Source of the DNA: Sipunculus nudus
Lineage: Eukaryota; Annelida; Sipuncula; Golfingiida; Sipunculidae
NCBI GenBank assembly: GCA_026874595.1
Contig: CM049309.1
Location: forward strand, 15,950,576 to 16,014,575
Direction: 5' to 3'
Length of the DNA stretch: 64,000 nt
Shown: piece after piece, positions 36,370 to 49,660 of the stretch
How the letters are laid out: every line of letters starts with the position of its first letter
Position numbering within the stretch: position 1 is the first letter of the stretch
Notes under the pieces: generated by a model
Seen by the model: the letters and a program-made list of their open reading frames with translations, nothing else
The model's database searches: none
What the model was told of the DNA's origin: nothing
Position numbers and translations under genes: made by a program

Positions 36370-36900
36370 TTCATGTGTTTTTGTGGAAATATCATGTTTT
36401 CAATCAAAATGTAATCTGCAGCGAACAAATGCCAGGCTCCAGGAGTATTTCTCAGAAAAAGTTAGGTATATCGCATGTATTTACATGCAACACAGTGTGA
36501 CTTATTATACACTTAATTAGTCATGGTCAAAATTCAGATTCGTACAATGTGTTCGATCTATCACTAGATTTCATTAATGGTAATCCAAAATTCTAAAATG
36601 TCTGTATTCATATTTATTTGAGGAAATTAAGGTTTCTAACATTTAATACCATAGAATCATTTGAAAGCAACATGTTTTGTTTGATGCCGAGGCATATGGT
36701 GTATGGTCATATATGGTATATAACAAATGTGTCCTTTTTTTTTTAATTAAACTTCTTGTCAAACCGACACAAGTAATTCGTGTTAAATATAACACAATAA
36801 TGTGTTACATTTAACAGAAGAGACCTGTGTTATTTTTAACCCAATCTTGTGTCAAATTTTAAGGAACACAAGTTTGTGTTATTTTTAACAAAAGGGGAGT
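35575..36900. mobile_element. Possible element bounded by ACACAAG/CTTGTGT palindrome clusters
   Basis: The left cluster at 35575-35660 includes the perfect 16-bp palindrome ACACAAGATCTTGTGT (35587-35602), AACCCAAGCTTGTGT and AACACAAATTTGTGTT. The right cluster at 36768-36895 includes AACACAATAATGTGTTA, AACCCAATCTTGTGTC and AACACAAGTTTGTGTTATT. Similar palindrome clusters 1.2 kb apart suggest subterminal repeats of one non-autonomous element. A (TA)n tract at 36313-36367 lies inside. No clean terminal repeat or target duplication was found, so boundaries are tentative. Confidence 0.4.
36313..36367. repeat. (TA)n microsatellite
   Basis: Uninterrupted TA for about 27 units. Confidence 0.95.
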
Positions 36901-37111
36901 AACAGATGGCAAAACTAATAATTAACCTGATTTCATCATTATTAATTTATAATTAATTGCCGGAGAAAGTTGATTGACCGCAACAAAGCAGTAAGTACTT
37001 TTTATGCTTATCCCCTATCGCAATAAATTAGCGCGACCTTCAAGTAAACGAACATTTATTTTCATAAGCTGTTTGTTTATTTCCTATGCAAAGTCCATTA
37101 TACAAACAAAT

Positions 37112-37113
<2 letters not shown>

Positions 37114-37187
<74 letters not shown>

Positions 37188-37209
37188 GGGGGTTTGTGTG
37201 TGTGTGTGT
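37114..37209. repeat. Compound (CT)n(TA)n(GT)n microsatellite
   Basis: CT at 37114-37146, TA at 37146-37187 with one interruption, and GT at 37194-37209. Confidence 0.95.
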
Positions 37210-37690
37210 CAGTCAATGTGTAAAATCAGTCAATTTATAAATTGCCTGAAATTTTTCATTTACAAAATGCCTTATTCGATCAGACATTTTATAAAATGAC
37301 TGTCAATATAGGGACTATATATACTGACTGAAAAATTGATCCATTTATTTGACAGAATGACTGAAATGTAAACAGAATATAATTTAATTAAGTAAAAGAG
37401 GTTCAAATGACATTATATTTATTTCACTAACCTTACTCTTCAATATATCTTACCTTAATTATTGCACAGTTTAATGTTTCATAGAATATTTGTCTTGAGT
37501 CAATATATGTAAATAAATTTAACTCAAGGTACCAAATTATACTATTTGAAAAGGCCCTTAATTAGCTGTATGAAACGAAAGACTATTTTATCTCAGTTAA
37601 GTTAATCTGTCAATTAAACAGACTGAATTGCCTAAGTGAATCAAGCAATTTATAAATTGACCGAAAATTAAGACAATTTACATATCTTAC
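37210..37690. repeat. Pair of AATTTATAAATT palindromes about 415 bp apart
   Basis: CAATTTATAAATTG occurs at 37231-37244 and again at 37646-37659. The first is followed by CCTGAAATTTTT and the second by ACCGAAAATTAAG. TCAGTCA and GACTG words recur between them. They could be the ends of a small AT-rich foldback element, but extended similarity is weak. Confidence 0.3.
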
Positions 37691-40130
37691 AAATTCACTG
37701 TAAAACACACTATACATATATATATATATGGAGAGTTAAAACAAATTAACGTTCCATCAGCAGTAGCAGGCTAGAGCAAACACTGACACACTAATCTATT
37801 TATACTTTAGGATGACGTCACAAGAACATTCTAGGGCACTCTACAGAATTCCAGTAGATGACCATCGGGTAATAAACAGCTACCTCTCTTCTAGAAATTT
37901 TTACAAATAAACTAAAATACTACATAGATTTTATTTAACCGCTTCGTGTAGAATCTTCTGGATACGCAAAAGAAAAGAAAATCAAAAACCTACATCGAAG
38001 TTAGTTGGCGCTACCTCAAGAGCCTTATATGGTGAATGATAGCAAGTATCTGATCAAGAAATTTAATTTTGATAATCCTTTTTTTCGCTGCAGGGATTAA
38101 CAAAGGTAACGTACGCACTAATTAAAGGAGTAAAACTCATTTAATGAAATTAATTATAGATTTTATTTATGAGATTCATACATGTTATCAGCTTCAGAAA
38201 TATTTCTGATTTCATATTGCGGTTGCCGCGTGAGCTCATTTCGCTCAATATAAGATTTTTATTTTAAAGGGATTGGTGTGTTTAATTGTCTTCATTACCA
38301 TTAATTTTTAATTTTTATTTCATGCTGAATTTTAACATTTATTAAAGGTTTAATTGATTGCCTGCTCACGGTCTTGGATTTTCTAAATACACGCACACAA
38401 TGGCTTTCGCCGAGTACCTTAAACGTTTTCTCATAATTAATTTGCGTTCTGAATATTGTGCCAAGAAGCTTAGCAAATCCGAAAAATTAATTTATAGTTA
38501 ATTACAGAAGTATTGCTGACGGAACGTAAAAAATCACCGGATTCGCATGGTGAAGGATATAACCGCAAACTTCACTGCAATCGCTTTCTCAGAAACTTTG
38601 CAAGTTTTCATTTAATTATAGGTCCAATACGCTATGTACTTTTTTAAAGAGGACATGAATATTCAATTTTTTTACGTCACTTGCTGCATATTTATAAACA
38701 CCGTTATTGGTATTATTTGGCTTGCTTCACACTAGTACCAATGAAAATCTCTGCGATATTGTCTTACATAATATAAAGATATATCCAATCCCCGTGCTTC
38801 ATTAATCTAAACCAGGTGTTTGTGCTAACATATTATAATGATCCATGGACTTACTTACGAAATAATGTGAGCCTTCAAGACTGCAGCTGTCCTTGTAAAA
38901 CCCGACTTGTACAACCACCCCGGTATGAAGGGGCAGGTCAGAGCCTGTAGCGCCTCATCTGTATTTGTACTTTCAAAACTTCTAATACTTAGATGGCTTT
39001 GGTTAATCGGTTCATCGCATGTTCGATTTATAAAGTTTCTAAGGTATAACAATTCGCTCTAAAGTTACGTAAAGTATTATGATGACTTCTCCTCTATCGG
39101 TACTCTACTTGGAAGACCTGTCCATCATATCTCACGGGAGGACATGGACTCACTTTCTTGTAGGGCTGGCTTAATGCTTAGGAATACGGAGCTAACCATT
39201 GAGTCGTTGTGGTCGAAAGTTATATTCAGTAATGAGTAATTATTTTTGTGTGTTCCGCTACAATTTACCTTGATGTCATGTAATATCCTGGAATAATGAC
39301 ACGAAATGTCTACATGAATATGCATATGTATACTATTTTTTTCATTAGATTTTATTGCATTTTAATTCATTTTAATATTGTGTGTTACAATTTCATTCTG
39401 TATAACCGTCTGATGGCGCATTCTCATTATTAGAAAATTGATTGAATTCATTTTAGACAATAAAGAAAATCAATCAAACGACCTGCTTGTTATCTTCAGT
39501 TCACCTGTTTTATACGCTGTTATGGTTGTGTTTGCGTGAGATAACACAATCAACAGGTGTCTCTTTACCATAACAAAACCAAATGACCGGAGCAGGGGAA
39601 GGAAGGATACATGAGAAACACCGATTAGAAACACGAAAAATCTTGACTTGTGAAGTTTCACGGTATGCGGACACCAGCTGGCGCCCGCTGCAAGTTTATT
39701 TCCACATGTGTACAGGAGTTAGCAAACGGTTAGCAAAAGTAATACATGGGTATAAACTCTAGAAATAAAACAAGAACTGTAGATCCTCCGGCCAGATTCT
39801 CTAAAACTCTAGAAATCAAAACATTTCCGGAAAATAAACACGTTAACGATGACCTTTTAAGAAAATTCTGATTGAAGACAAGCTCACTCAATATTAATTT
39901 AATCAAAATTATGGTTACAATTTTTAACATTGTTTTATTTAAAAGATCATTATAACAGCATAAGACCTTCCCGCAAAACTATGGAAATTGAAGAATATAA
40001 GACTGTGATGCATGTTTATTGTTTCCAAAATTGAAATCCAATATATCAATTCGATGAAAACACTGAGACGCAATCATCTTGCTTTAAAAAGAACTCTCTA
40101 AAGAGCATTTAAACCTTGCTTAATATTATT

Positions 40131-40191
<61 letters not shown>

Positions 40192-40648
40192 TCATTACGA
40201 AAATAGTCGGTACACATTACGACATGATTTCATGCTGTCATAATCGTCAAAACTGACGGTTGATGTGGTTTTGCTATGTGCTGAAGCATATTGCTAGGTG
40301 GGAATGTTTTGGGATTAGGATAATGCCTTCATTTCGAAACAAGTATAAGTCTTTTGTTGAGTTTTGTGACTTCGGTAAAGTCATGACTTGGAACCTTTCT
40401 TCAATTAATCAAGGCAGAGTGGCAAAGCTAAGAAAACAAATATTATAAATTATGTAATAAATAAGTAATTATAAATAAATGTATCGAGTTCCTGCATAAG
40501 GAGTCCTATACAGTCTCCTTTGTGATCACATAAAAAATATTATCTTATCTTTTTTCCAAATTTGAAAAGCCATTACGTTAGATTGGTTTTACACTGTGTT
40601 TGTTCCAGCCTCTACTGCTTTTCAGCCCGTAGCCTAAAGTTAAGCATA
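37691..40648. other. AT-rich non-coding stretch
   Basis: A (TA)n microsatellite lies at 40139-40185 and a G18 tract at 40649-40666 abuts the satellite array. No gene was recognised. The frame at 40260-40448 resembles nothing known to me. Confidence 0.45.
40139..40185. repeat. (TA)n microsatellite
   Basis: Uninterrupted TA for about 23 units. Confidence 0.95.
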
Positions 40649-41962
40649 GGGGGGGGGGGGGGGGGGAGAAAGCATGCACAGAGCGTGCTTGTTATTGGAG
40701 AGAGAGTAAGCACGCACAGAATGTGATTGTTATGGGAGACAGGGAGAAAGCACGCACAGAATGTGATTGTTTTAGGAGACAGAAAGTAAGCACGCACAGA
40801 GCGTGATTGTTTCGGGAGACAGAGAGTAAGCACGCACAGAGCGTGATTGTTTTGGGAGAAAGAGAGTAAGCACGCATAGAGCGTGATTGTTTTGGGAGAC
40901 AGAGAGTAAGCACGCATAGAGCGTGATTGTTTTGGGAGACAGAGAGTAAGCACGCATAGAGCGTGATTGTTTTTGGAGACAGAGAGTAAGTAAGCACGCA
41001 TAGAGCGTGATTGTTTTGGGAGACAGAGTAAGCACGCATAGAGCGTGATTGTTTTGGGAGACAGAGCGTAAGCACGCATAGAGCGTGATTGTTTTTGGAG
41101 ACAGAGAGTAAGTAAGCACGCATAGAGCGTGATTGTTTTGGAAGACAGAGAGTAAGCACGCATAGAGCGTGATTGTTTTGTGAGACAGAGAGTAAGCACG
41201 CACAGAGCGTGATTGTTTTAGGAGATAGAGAGTTAGCACGCACAGAGCGTGATTGTTTTGGGAGACAGAGAGTAAGCACGCACAGAGCGTGATTGTTTTG
41301 GGAGACAGAGAGTAAGCACGCAGAGAGCGTGATTGTTTTGGGAGACAGAGAGTAAGCACGCAGAGAGCTTGATTGTTTTTGGAGACAGAGAGTTAGCACG
41401 CGCAGAGCGTAATTGTTTTGGGAGACAGAGAGTAAGCACGCGCAGAGAGTGATTGTTTTGGGAGACAGAGAGTTAGCACGCACAGAGCGTGATTGTTTTG
41501 TGAGACAGAGAGTAAGCACGCAGAGAGCGTGATTGTTTTGGGAGACAGAGAGTAAGCACGCAGAGAGCGTGATTGTTTTGGGAGACAGAAAGTTAGCACG
41601 CGCAGAGCGTAATTGTTTTGGGAGACAGAGAGTAAGCACGCGCAGAGAGTGATTGTTTTGGGAGACAGAGAGTAAGCACGCGCAGAGAGTGATTGTTTTT
41701 TGGAGACAGAGAGTAAGCACGCACAGAGCGTGATTTTTTTGGGAGACAGAGAGTAAGCATGCACAGAGCGTGATTGTTCTGGGAGACCACGCGCAGAGCG
41801 TGATTGTTTTGGGAGACAGAGAGTTAGCACACACAGAGCGTAATTGTTTTGGGAGACGGAAAGTAAGCACGCGCAGAGAGTGATTGTTTTGGGAGACAGA
41901 GAGTTAGCACGCACAGAGCGTGATTGTTTTGGAGACAGAGAGTAAGCACGCGCAGAGAGCGT

Positions 41963-44558
41963 GATTATTTTGGGAGACAGAGAGTTAGCACGCGCAGAGC
42001 GTAATTGTTTTGGGAGACAGAGAGTAAGCACGCGCAGAGAGTGATTGTTTTGGGAGACAGAGAGTTAGCACACGCAGAGCGTGATTGTTTTGGGAGACGG
42101 AAAGTAAGCACGCACAGAGCGTGATTGTTTTCGGAGACAGAGAGTAAGCACGCACAGAGCGTGATTGTTTTGGGAGACAGAGAGTTAGCACGCACAGAGC
42201 GTGATTGTTTTGGGAGACAGAGAGTTAATACGCACAGAGCGTGATTGTTTTTTGGAGACATAGAGTAAGCACGCACAGAGCGTGATTTTTTTGGGAGACA
42301 GAGTTAGCACGCACAGAGCGTGATTGTTTTGGGAGACAGAGAGTAAGCACGCGCAGAGTATTATTGTTTTGGGAGACAGAGAGTAAGCACGCACAGAGCG
42401 TGATTGTTTTGGGAGACAGAGAGTAAGCACGCGCAGAGCATGATTGTTTTGGGAGACAGAGAGTACGCACGCGCAGAGCATGATTGTTTTGGGAGACAGA
42501 GAGTAAGCATGCACAGAGCGTGATTGTTCTGGGAGACAGAAAGTAAGCACGCACAGAGCGTGATTGTTTTGGGAGACAGAGAGTAAGCACGCACAGAGCG
42601 TGATTGTTCTGAGAGACAGAGAGTAAGCACGCGCAGAGCGTGATTGTTTTGGGAGACAAAAAGTAAGCACGCACAGAGCATGATTGTTTTGGGAGACAGA
42701 GAGTAAGCATGCACAGAGCGTGATTGTTCTGGGAGACCACGCGCAGAGCGTGATTGTTTTGGGAGACAGAGAGTTAGAACACACAGAGCGTGATTGTTTT
42801 GGGAGACGGAAAGTAAGCACGCACAGAGCGTGATTGTTTTCGGAGACAGAGAGTAAGCACGCAGAGAGCGTGATTGTTTTGGGAGACGGAGAGTAGGCAC
42901 GCAGAGAGCGTGATTGTTTTGGGAGACAGAGAGTAAGCACGCAGAGAGCGTGATTGTTTTGGGAGACAAAAAGTAAGCACGCACAGAGCGTGATTGTTTT
43001 GGGAGACAGAGAGTAAGCATGCACAGAGCGTGATTGTTCTGGGAGACCACGCGCAGAGCGTGATTGTTTTGGGAGACAGAGAGTTAGCACACACAGAGCG
43101 TGATTGTTTTGGGAGACAAAAAGTAAGCACGCACAGAGCATGATTGTTTTGGGAGACAGAGAGTAAGCACGCACAGAGCGTGATTGTTCTGGGAGACCAC
43201 GCGCAGAGCGTGATTGTTTTGGGAGACAGAGAGTTAGCACACACAGAGCGTGATTGTTTTGGGAGACGGAAAGTATAAGCACGCACAGAGCGTGATTGTT
43301 TTGGGAGACGGAGAGTAGGCACGCAGAGAGCGTGATTGTTTTGGGAGACAAAAAGTAAGCACGCACAGAGCGTGATTGTTTTGGGAGACAGAGAGTAAGC
43401 ACGCACAGAGCGTGATTGTTTTGGGAGACAGAGAGTAAGCATGCACAGAGCGTGATTGTTTTGGGAGACAGAGAGTAAGCACGCACAGAGCATGATTGTT
43501 TTGGGAGACGGAGAGTAGGCACGCACAGAGCGTGATTGTTTTGGGAGACAAAAAGTAAGCTCGCACAGAGCATGATTGTTTTGGGAGACAGAGAGTAAGC
43601 ACGCACAGAGCGTGATTGTTTTGGGAGACAAAAAGTAAGCACGCACAGAGCATGATTGTTTTGGGAGACAGAGAGTAAGCACGCACAGAGCGTGATTGAT
43701 CTGGGAGACCACGCGCAAAGCGTGATTGTTTTGGGAGACAGAGAGTAAGCACGCACAGAGCGTGATTGTTTTGGGAGACTTAAAGTAAGCACGCACAGAG
43801 CATGATTGTTTTGGGAGACAGAGAGTAAGCATGCACAGAGCGTGATTGTTCTGGGAGACCACGCGCAGAGCGTGATTGTTTTGAGAGACAGAGAGTTAGC
43901 ACACACAGAGCATGATTGTTTTGGGAGACGGAAAGTAAGCACGCACAGAGCGTGATTGTTTTGGGAGACGGAGAGTAGGCACGCAGAGAGCGTGATTGTT
44001 TTGGGAGACAAAAAGTAAGCACGCACAGAGCGTGATTGTTTTGGGAGACAGAGTTAGCACGCACAGAGCATGATTGTTTTGGGAGACAGAGAGTAAGCAA
44101 GCACAGAGCGTGATTGTTCGGGGAGACCACACGCAGAGCGTGATTGTTTTGGAAGACCACACGCAGAGCGTATTGTTTTGGGAGACAGAGAGTTAGCACA
44201 CACAGAGCGTGATTGTTCTGGGAGACGGAAAGTAAGCACGCACAGAGCGTGATTGTTTTGGGAGACGGAGAGTAGGCACGCAGAGAGCGTGATTGTTTTG
44301 GGAGACAAAAAGTAAGCACGCACAGAGCGTGATTGTTTTGGGAGACAGAGTTAGCACGCACAGAGCATGATTGTTTTGGGAGACAGAGAGTTAGCACGCA
44401 CAGAGCGTGATTGTTCTGGGAGACCACACGCAGAGCGTAATTGTTTTGGGAGACGGAAAGTAAGCACGCGCAGAGAGTGATTGTTTTGGGAGACAGAGAG
44501 TTAGCACGCCAGAGCGTGATTGTTTTGGAGACAGAGAGTAAGCACGCGCAGAGAGCGT
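41963..44558. repeat. Satellite higher-order block A
   Basis: It runs from one GATTATTTT variant (41963) to the next (44559), 2,596 bp. It contains the rare variant GATTGATCTGGG at 43694, followed by a 30-bp monomer with GCGCAAAGCG. Confidence 0.85.
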
Positions 44559-46835
44559 GATTATTTTGGGAGACAGAGAGTTAGCACGCGCAGAGCGTAA
44601 TTGTTTTGGGAGACAGAGAGTAAGCACGCGCAGAGAGTGATTGTTTTGAGAGACAGAGAGTTAGCACACGCAGAGCGTGATTGTTTTGGGAGACGGAAAG
44701 TAAGCACGCACAGAGCGTGATTGTTTTCGGAGACAGAGAGTAAGCACGCACAGAGCGTGATTGTTTTGGGAGACAGAGAGTTAGCACGCACAGAGCGTGA
44801 TTGTTTTGGGAGACAGAGAGTTAATACGCACAGAGCGTGATTGTTTTTTGGAGACAGAGAGTAAGCACGCACAGAGCGTGATTTTTTTGGGAGACAGAGT
44901 AAGCACGCACAGAGCGTGATTGTTTTGGGAGACAGAGAGTAAGCACGCGCAGAGTATGATTGTTTTGGGAGACAGAGAGTAAGCACGCACAGAGCGTGAT
45001 TGTTCTGGGAGACAGAGAGTAAGCACGCGCAGAGCGTGATTGTTTTGGGAGACAAAAAGTAAGCACGCACAGAGCATGATTGTTTTGGGAGACAGAGAGT
45101 AAGCATGCACAGAGCGTGATTGTTCTGGGAGACCACGCGCAGAGCGTGATTGTTTTGGGAGACAGAGAGTTAGAACACACAGAGCGTGATTGTTTTGGGA
45201 GACGGAAAGTAAGCACGCACAGAGCGTGATTGTTTTCGGAGACAGAGAGTAAGCACGCAGAGAGCGTGATTGTTTTGGGAGACGGAGAGTAGGCACGCAG
45301 AGAGCGTGATTGTTTTGGGAGACAGAGAGTAAGCACGCAGAGAGCGTGATTGTTTTGGGAGACAAAAAGTAAGCACGCACAGAGCGTGATTGTTTTGGGA
45401 GACAGAGAGTAAGCATGCACAGAGCGTGTTTGTTCTGGGAGACCACGCGCAGAGCGTGATTGTTTTGGGAGACAGAGAGTTAGCACACACAGAGCGTGAT
45501 TGTTTTGGGAGACAAAAAGTAAGCACGCACAGAGCATGATTGTTTTGGGAGACAGAGAGTAAGCACGCACAGAGCGTGATTGTTCTGGGAGACCACGCGC
45601 AGAGCGTGATTGTTTTGGGAGACAGAGAGTTAGCACACACAGAGCGTGATTGTTTTGGGAGACGGAAAGTATAAGCACGCACAGAGCGTGATTGTTTTGG
45701 GAGACGGAGAGTAAGCATGCACAGAGCGTGATTGTTTTGGGAGACAGAGAGTAAGCACGCACAGAGCATGATTGTTTTGGGAGACGGAGAGTAGGCACGC
45801 ACAGAGCGTGATTGTTTTGGGAGACAAAAAGTAAGCTCGCACAGAGCATGATTGTTTTGGGAGACAGAGAGTAAGCACGCACAGAGCGTGATTGTTTTGG
45901 GAGACAAAAAGTAAGCACGCACAGAGCATGATTGTTTTGGGAGACAGAGAGTAAGCACGCACAGAGCGTGATTGATCTGGGAGACCACGCGCAAAGCGTG
46001 ATTGTTTTGGGAGACAGAGAGTAAGCACGCACAGAGCGTGATTGTTTTGGGAGACTTAAAGTAAGCACGCACAGAGCATGATTGTTTTGGGAGACAGAGA
46101 GTAAGCATGCACAGAGCGTGATTGTTCTGGGAGACCACGCGCAGAGCGTGATTGTTTTGAGAGACAGAGAGTTAGCACACACAGAGCATGATTGTTTTGG
46201 GAGACGGAAAGTAAGCACGCACAGAGCGTGATTGTTTTGGGAGACGGAGAGTAGGCACGCAGAGAGCGTGATTGTTTTGGGAGACAAAAAGTAAGCACGC
46301 ACAGAGCGTGATTGTTTTGGGAGACAGAGTTAGCACGCACAGAGCATGATTGTTTTGGGAGACAGAGAGTAAGCAAGCACAGAGCGTGATTGTTCGGGGA
46401 GACCACACGCAGAGCGTGATTGTTTTGGAAGACCACACGCAGAGCGTATTGTTTTGGGAGACAGAGAGTTAGCACACACAGAGCGTGATTGTTCTTGGAG
46501 ACGGAAAGTAAGCACGCACAGAGCGTGATTGTTTTGGGAGACGGAGAGTAGGCACGCAGAGAGCGTGATTGTTTTGGGAGACAAAAAGTAAGCACGCACA
46601 GAGCGTGATTGTTTTGGGAGACAGAGTTAGCACGCACAGAGCATGATTGTTTTGGGAGACAGAGAGTAAGCACGCACAGAGCGTGATTGTTCTGGGAGAC
46701 CACACGCAGAGCGTAATTGTTTTGGGAGACGGAAAGTAAGCACGCGCAGAGAGTGATTGTTTTGGGAGACAGAGAGTTAGCACGCACAGAGCGTGATTGT
46801 TTTGGAGACAGAGAGTAAGCACGCGCAGAGAGCGT
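44559..46835. repeat. Satellite higher-order block B
   Basis: It is 2,277 bp between GATTATTTT variants. The GATTGATCTGGG marker is at 45970, 2,276 bp after that of block A. Compared with A it lacks about 320 bp (eight monomers) in its left part. Confidence 0.85.
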
Positions 46836-49660
46836 GATTATTTTGGGAGACAGAGAGTTAGCACGCGCAGAGCGTAATTGTTTTGGGAGACAGAGAGTAA
46901 GCACGCGCAGAGAGTGATTGTTTTGGGAGACAGAGAGTTAGCACACGCAGAGCGTGATTGTTTTGGGAGACGGAAAGTAAGCACGCACAGAGCGTGATTG
47001 TTTTCGGAGACAGAGAGTAAGCACGCACAGAGCGTGATTGTTTTGGGAGACAGAGAGTTAGCACGCACAGAGCGTGATTGTTTTGGGAGACAGAGAGTTA
47101 ATACGCACAGAGCGTGATTGTTTTTTGGAGACAGAGAGTAAGCACGCACAGAGCGTGATTTTTTTGGGAGACAGAGTTAGCACGCACAGAGCGTGATTGT
47201 TTTGGGAGACAGAGAGTAAGCACGCGCAGAGTATGATTGTTTTGGGAGACAGAGAGTAAGCACGCACAGAGCGTGATTGTTTTGGGAGACAGAGAGTAAG
47301 CACGCGCAGAGCATGATTGTTTTGGGAGACAGAGAGTACGCACGCGCAGAGCATGATTGTTTTGGGAGACAGAGAGTAAGCATGCACAGAGCGTGATTGT
47401 TCTGGGAGACAGAAAGTAAGCACGCACAGAGCGTGATTGTTTTGGGAGACAGAGAGTAAGCACGCACAGAGCGTGATTGTTCTGGGAGACAGAGAGTAAG
47501 CACGCGCAGAGCGTGATTGTTTTGGGAGACAAAAAGTAAGCACGCACAGAGCATGATTGTTTTGGGAGACAGAGAGTAAGCATGCACAGAGCGTGATTGT
47601 TCTGGGAGACCACGCGCAGAGCGTGATTGTTTTGGGAGACAGAGAGTTAGAACACACAGAGCGTGATTGTTTTGGGAGACGGAAAGTAAGCACGCACAGA
47701 GCGTGATTGTTTTCGGAGACAGAGAGTAAGCACGCAGAGAGCGTGATTGTTTTGGGAGACGGAGAGTAGGCACGCAGAGAGCGTGATTGTTTTGGGAGAC
47801 AGAGAGTAAGCACGCAGAGAGCGTGATTGTTTTGGGAGACAAAAAGTAAGCACGCACAGAGCGTGATTGTTCTGGGAGACCACGCGCAGAGCGTGATTGT
47901 TTTGGGAGACAGAGAGTTAGCACACACAGAGCGTGATTGTTTTGGGAGACAAAAAGTAAGCACGCACAGAGCATGATTGTTTTGGGAGACAGAGAGTAAG
48001 CACGCACAGAGCGTGATTGTTCTGGGAGACCACGCGCAGAGCGTGATTGTTTTGGGAGACAGAGAGTTAGCACACACAGAGCGTGATTGTTTTGGGAGAC
48101 GGAAAGTATAAGCACGCACAGAGCGTGATTGTTTTGGGAGACGGAGAGTAGGCACGCAGAGAGCGTGATTGTTTTGGGAGACAAAAAGTAAGCACGCACA
48201 GAGCGTGATTGTTTTGGGAGACAGAGAGTAAGCACGCACAGAGCGTGATTGTTTTGGGAGACAGAGAGTAAGCATGCACAGAGCGTGATTGTTTTGGGAG
48301 ACAGAGAGTAAGCACGCACAGAGCATGATTGTTTTGGGAGACGGAGAGTAGGCACGCACAGAGCGTGATTGTTTTGGGAGACAAAAAGTAAGCTCGCACA
48401 GAGCATGATTGTTTTGGGAGACAGAGAGTAAGCACGCACAGAGCGTGATTGTTTTGGGAGACAAAAAGTAAGCACGCACAGAGCATGATTGTTTTGGGAG
48501 ACAGAGAGTAAGCACGCACAGAGCGTGATTGATCTGGGAGACCACGCGCAAAGCGTGATTGTTTTGGGAGACAGAGAGTAAGCACGCACAGAGCGTGATT
48601 GTTTTGGGAGACTTAAAGTAAGCACGCACAGAGCATGATTGTTTTGGGAGACAGAGAGTAAGCATGCACAGAGCGTGATTGTTCTGGGAGACCACGCGCA
48701 GAGCGTGATTGTTTTGAGAGACAGAGAGTTAGCACACACAGAGCATGATTGTTTTGGGAGACGGAAAGTAAGCACGCACAGAGCGTGATTGTTTTGGGAG
48801 ACGGAGAGTAGGCACGCAGAGAGCGTGATTGTTTTGGGAGACAAAAAGTAAGCACGCACAGAGCGTGATTGTTTTGGGAGACAGAGTTAGCACGCACAGA
48901 GCATGATTGTTTTGGGAGACAGAGAGTAAGCAAGCACAGAGCGTGATTGTTCGGGGAGACCACACGCAGAGCGTGATTGTTTTGGAAGACCACACGCAGA
49001 GCGTATTGTTTTGGGAGACAGAGAGTTAGCACACACAGAGCGTGATTGTTCTGGGAGACGGAAAGTAAGCACGCACAGAGCGTGATTGTTTTGGGAGACG
49101 GAGAGTAGGCACGCAGAGAGCGTGATTGTTTTGGGAGACAAAAAGTAAGCACGCACAGAGCGTGATTGTTTTGGGAGACAGAGTTAGCACGCACAGAGCA
49201 TGATTGTTTTGGGAGACAGAGAGTAAGCACGCACAGAGCGTGATTGTTCTGGGAGACCACACGCAGAGCGTGATTGTTTTGGAAGACCACACGCAGAGCG
49301 TGATTGTTTTGGGAGACAGAGAGTTAGCACACACAGAGCGTGATTGTTCTGGGAGACCACACGCAGAGCGTGATTGTTTTGGGAGACAGAGAGTTAGCAC
49401 ACACAGAGCGTGATTGTTCTGGGAGACCACACGCAGAGCGTGATTGTTTTGGGAGACAGAGAGTTAGCACACACAGAGCGTGATTGTTTTGGGAGACGGA
49501 AAGTAAGCACGCACAGAGAGTGATTGTTTTGGGAGACGGAGAGTAGGCACGCAGAGAGCGTGATTGTGTTGGGAGACAAAAAGTAAGCACGCACAGAGCG
49601 TGATTGTTTTGGGAGACAGAGAGTAAGCACGCACAGAGCGTGATTGTTTTGGGAGACGGA
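46836..49660. repeat. Satellite higher-order block C
   Basis: The marker GATTGATCTGGG is at 48527, 2,557 bp after that of block B. The right part carries an extra run of alternating short CCACACGCAGAGCG monomers and GTTAGCACACACAGAG monomers (about 49250-49480), absent from A and B. Confidence 0.85.
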
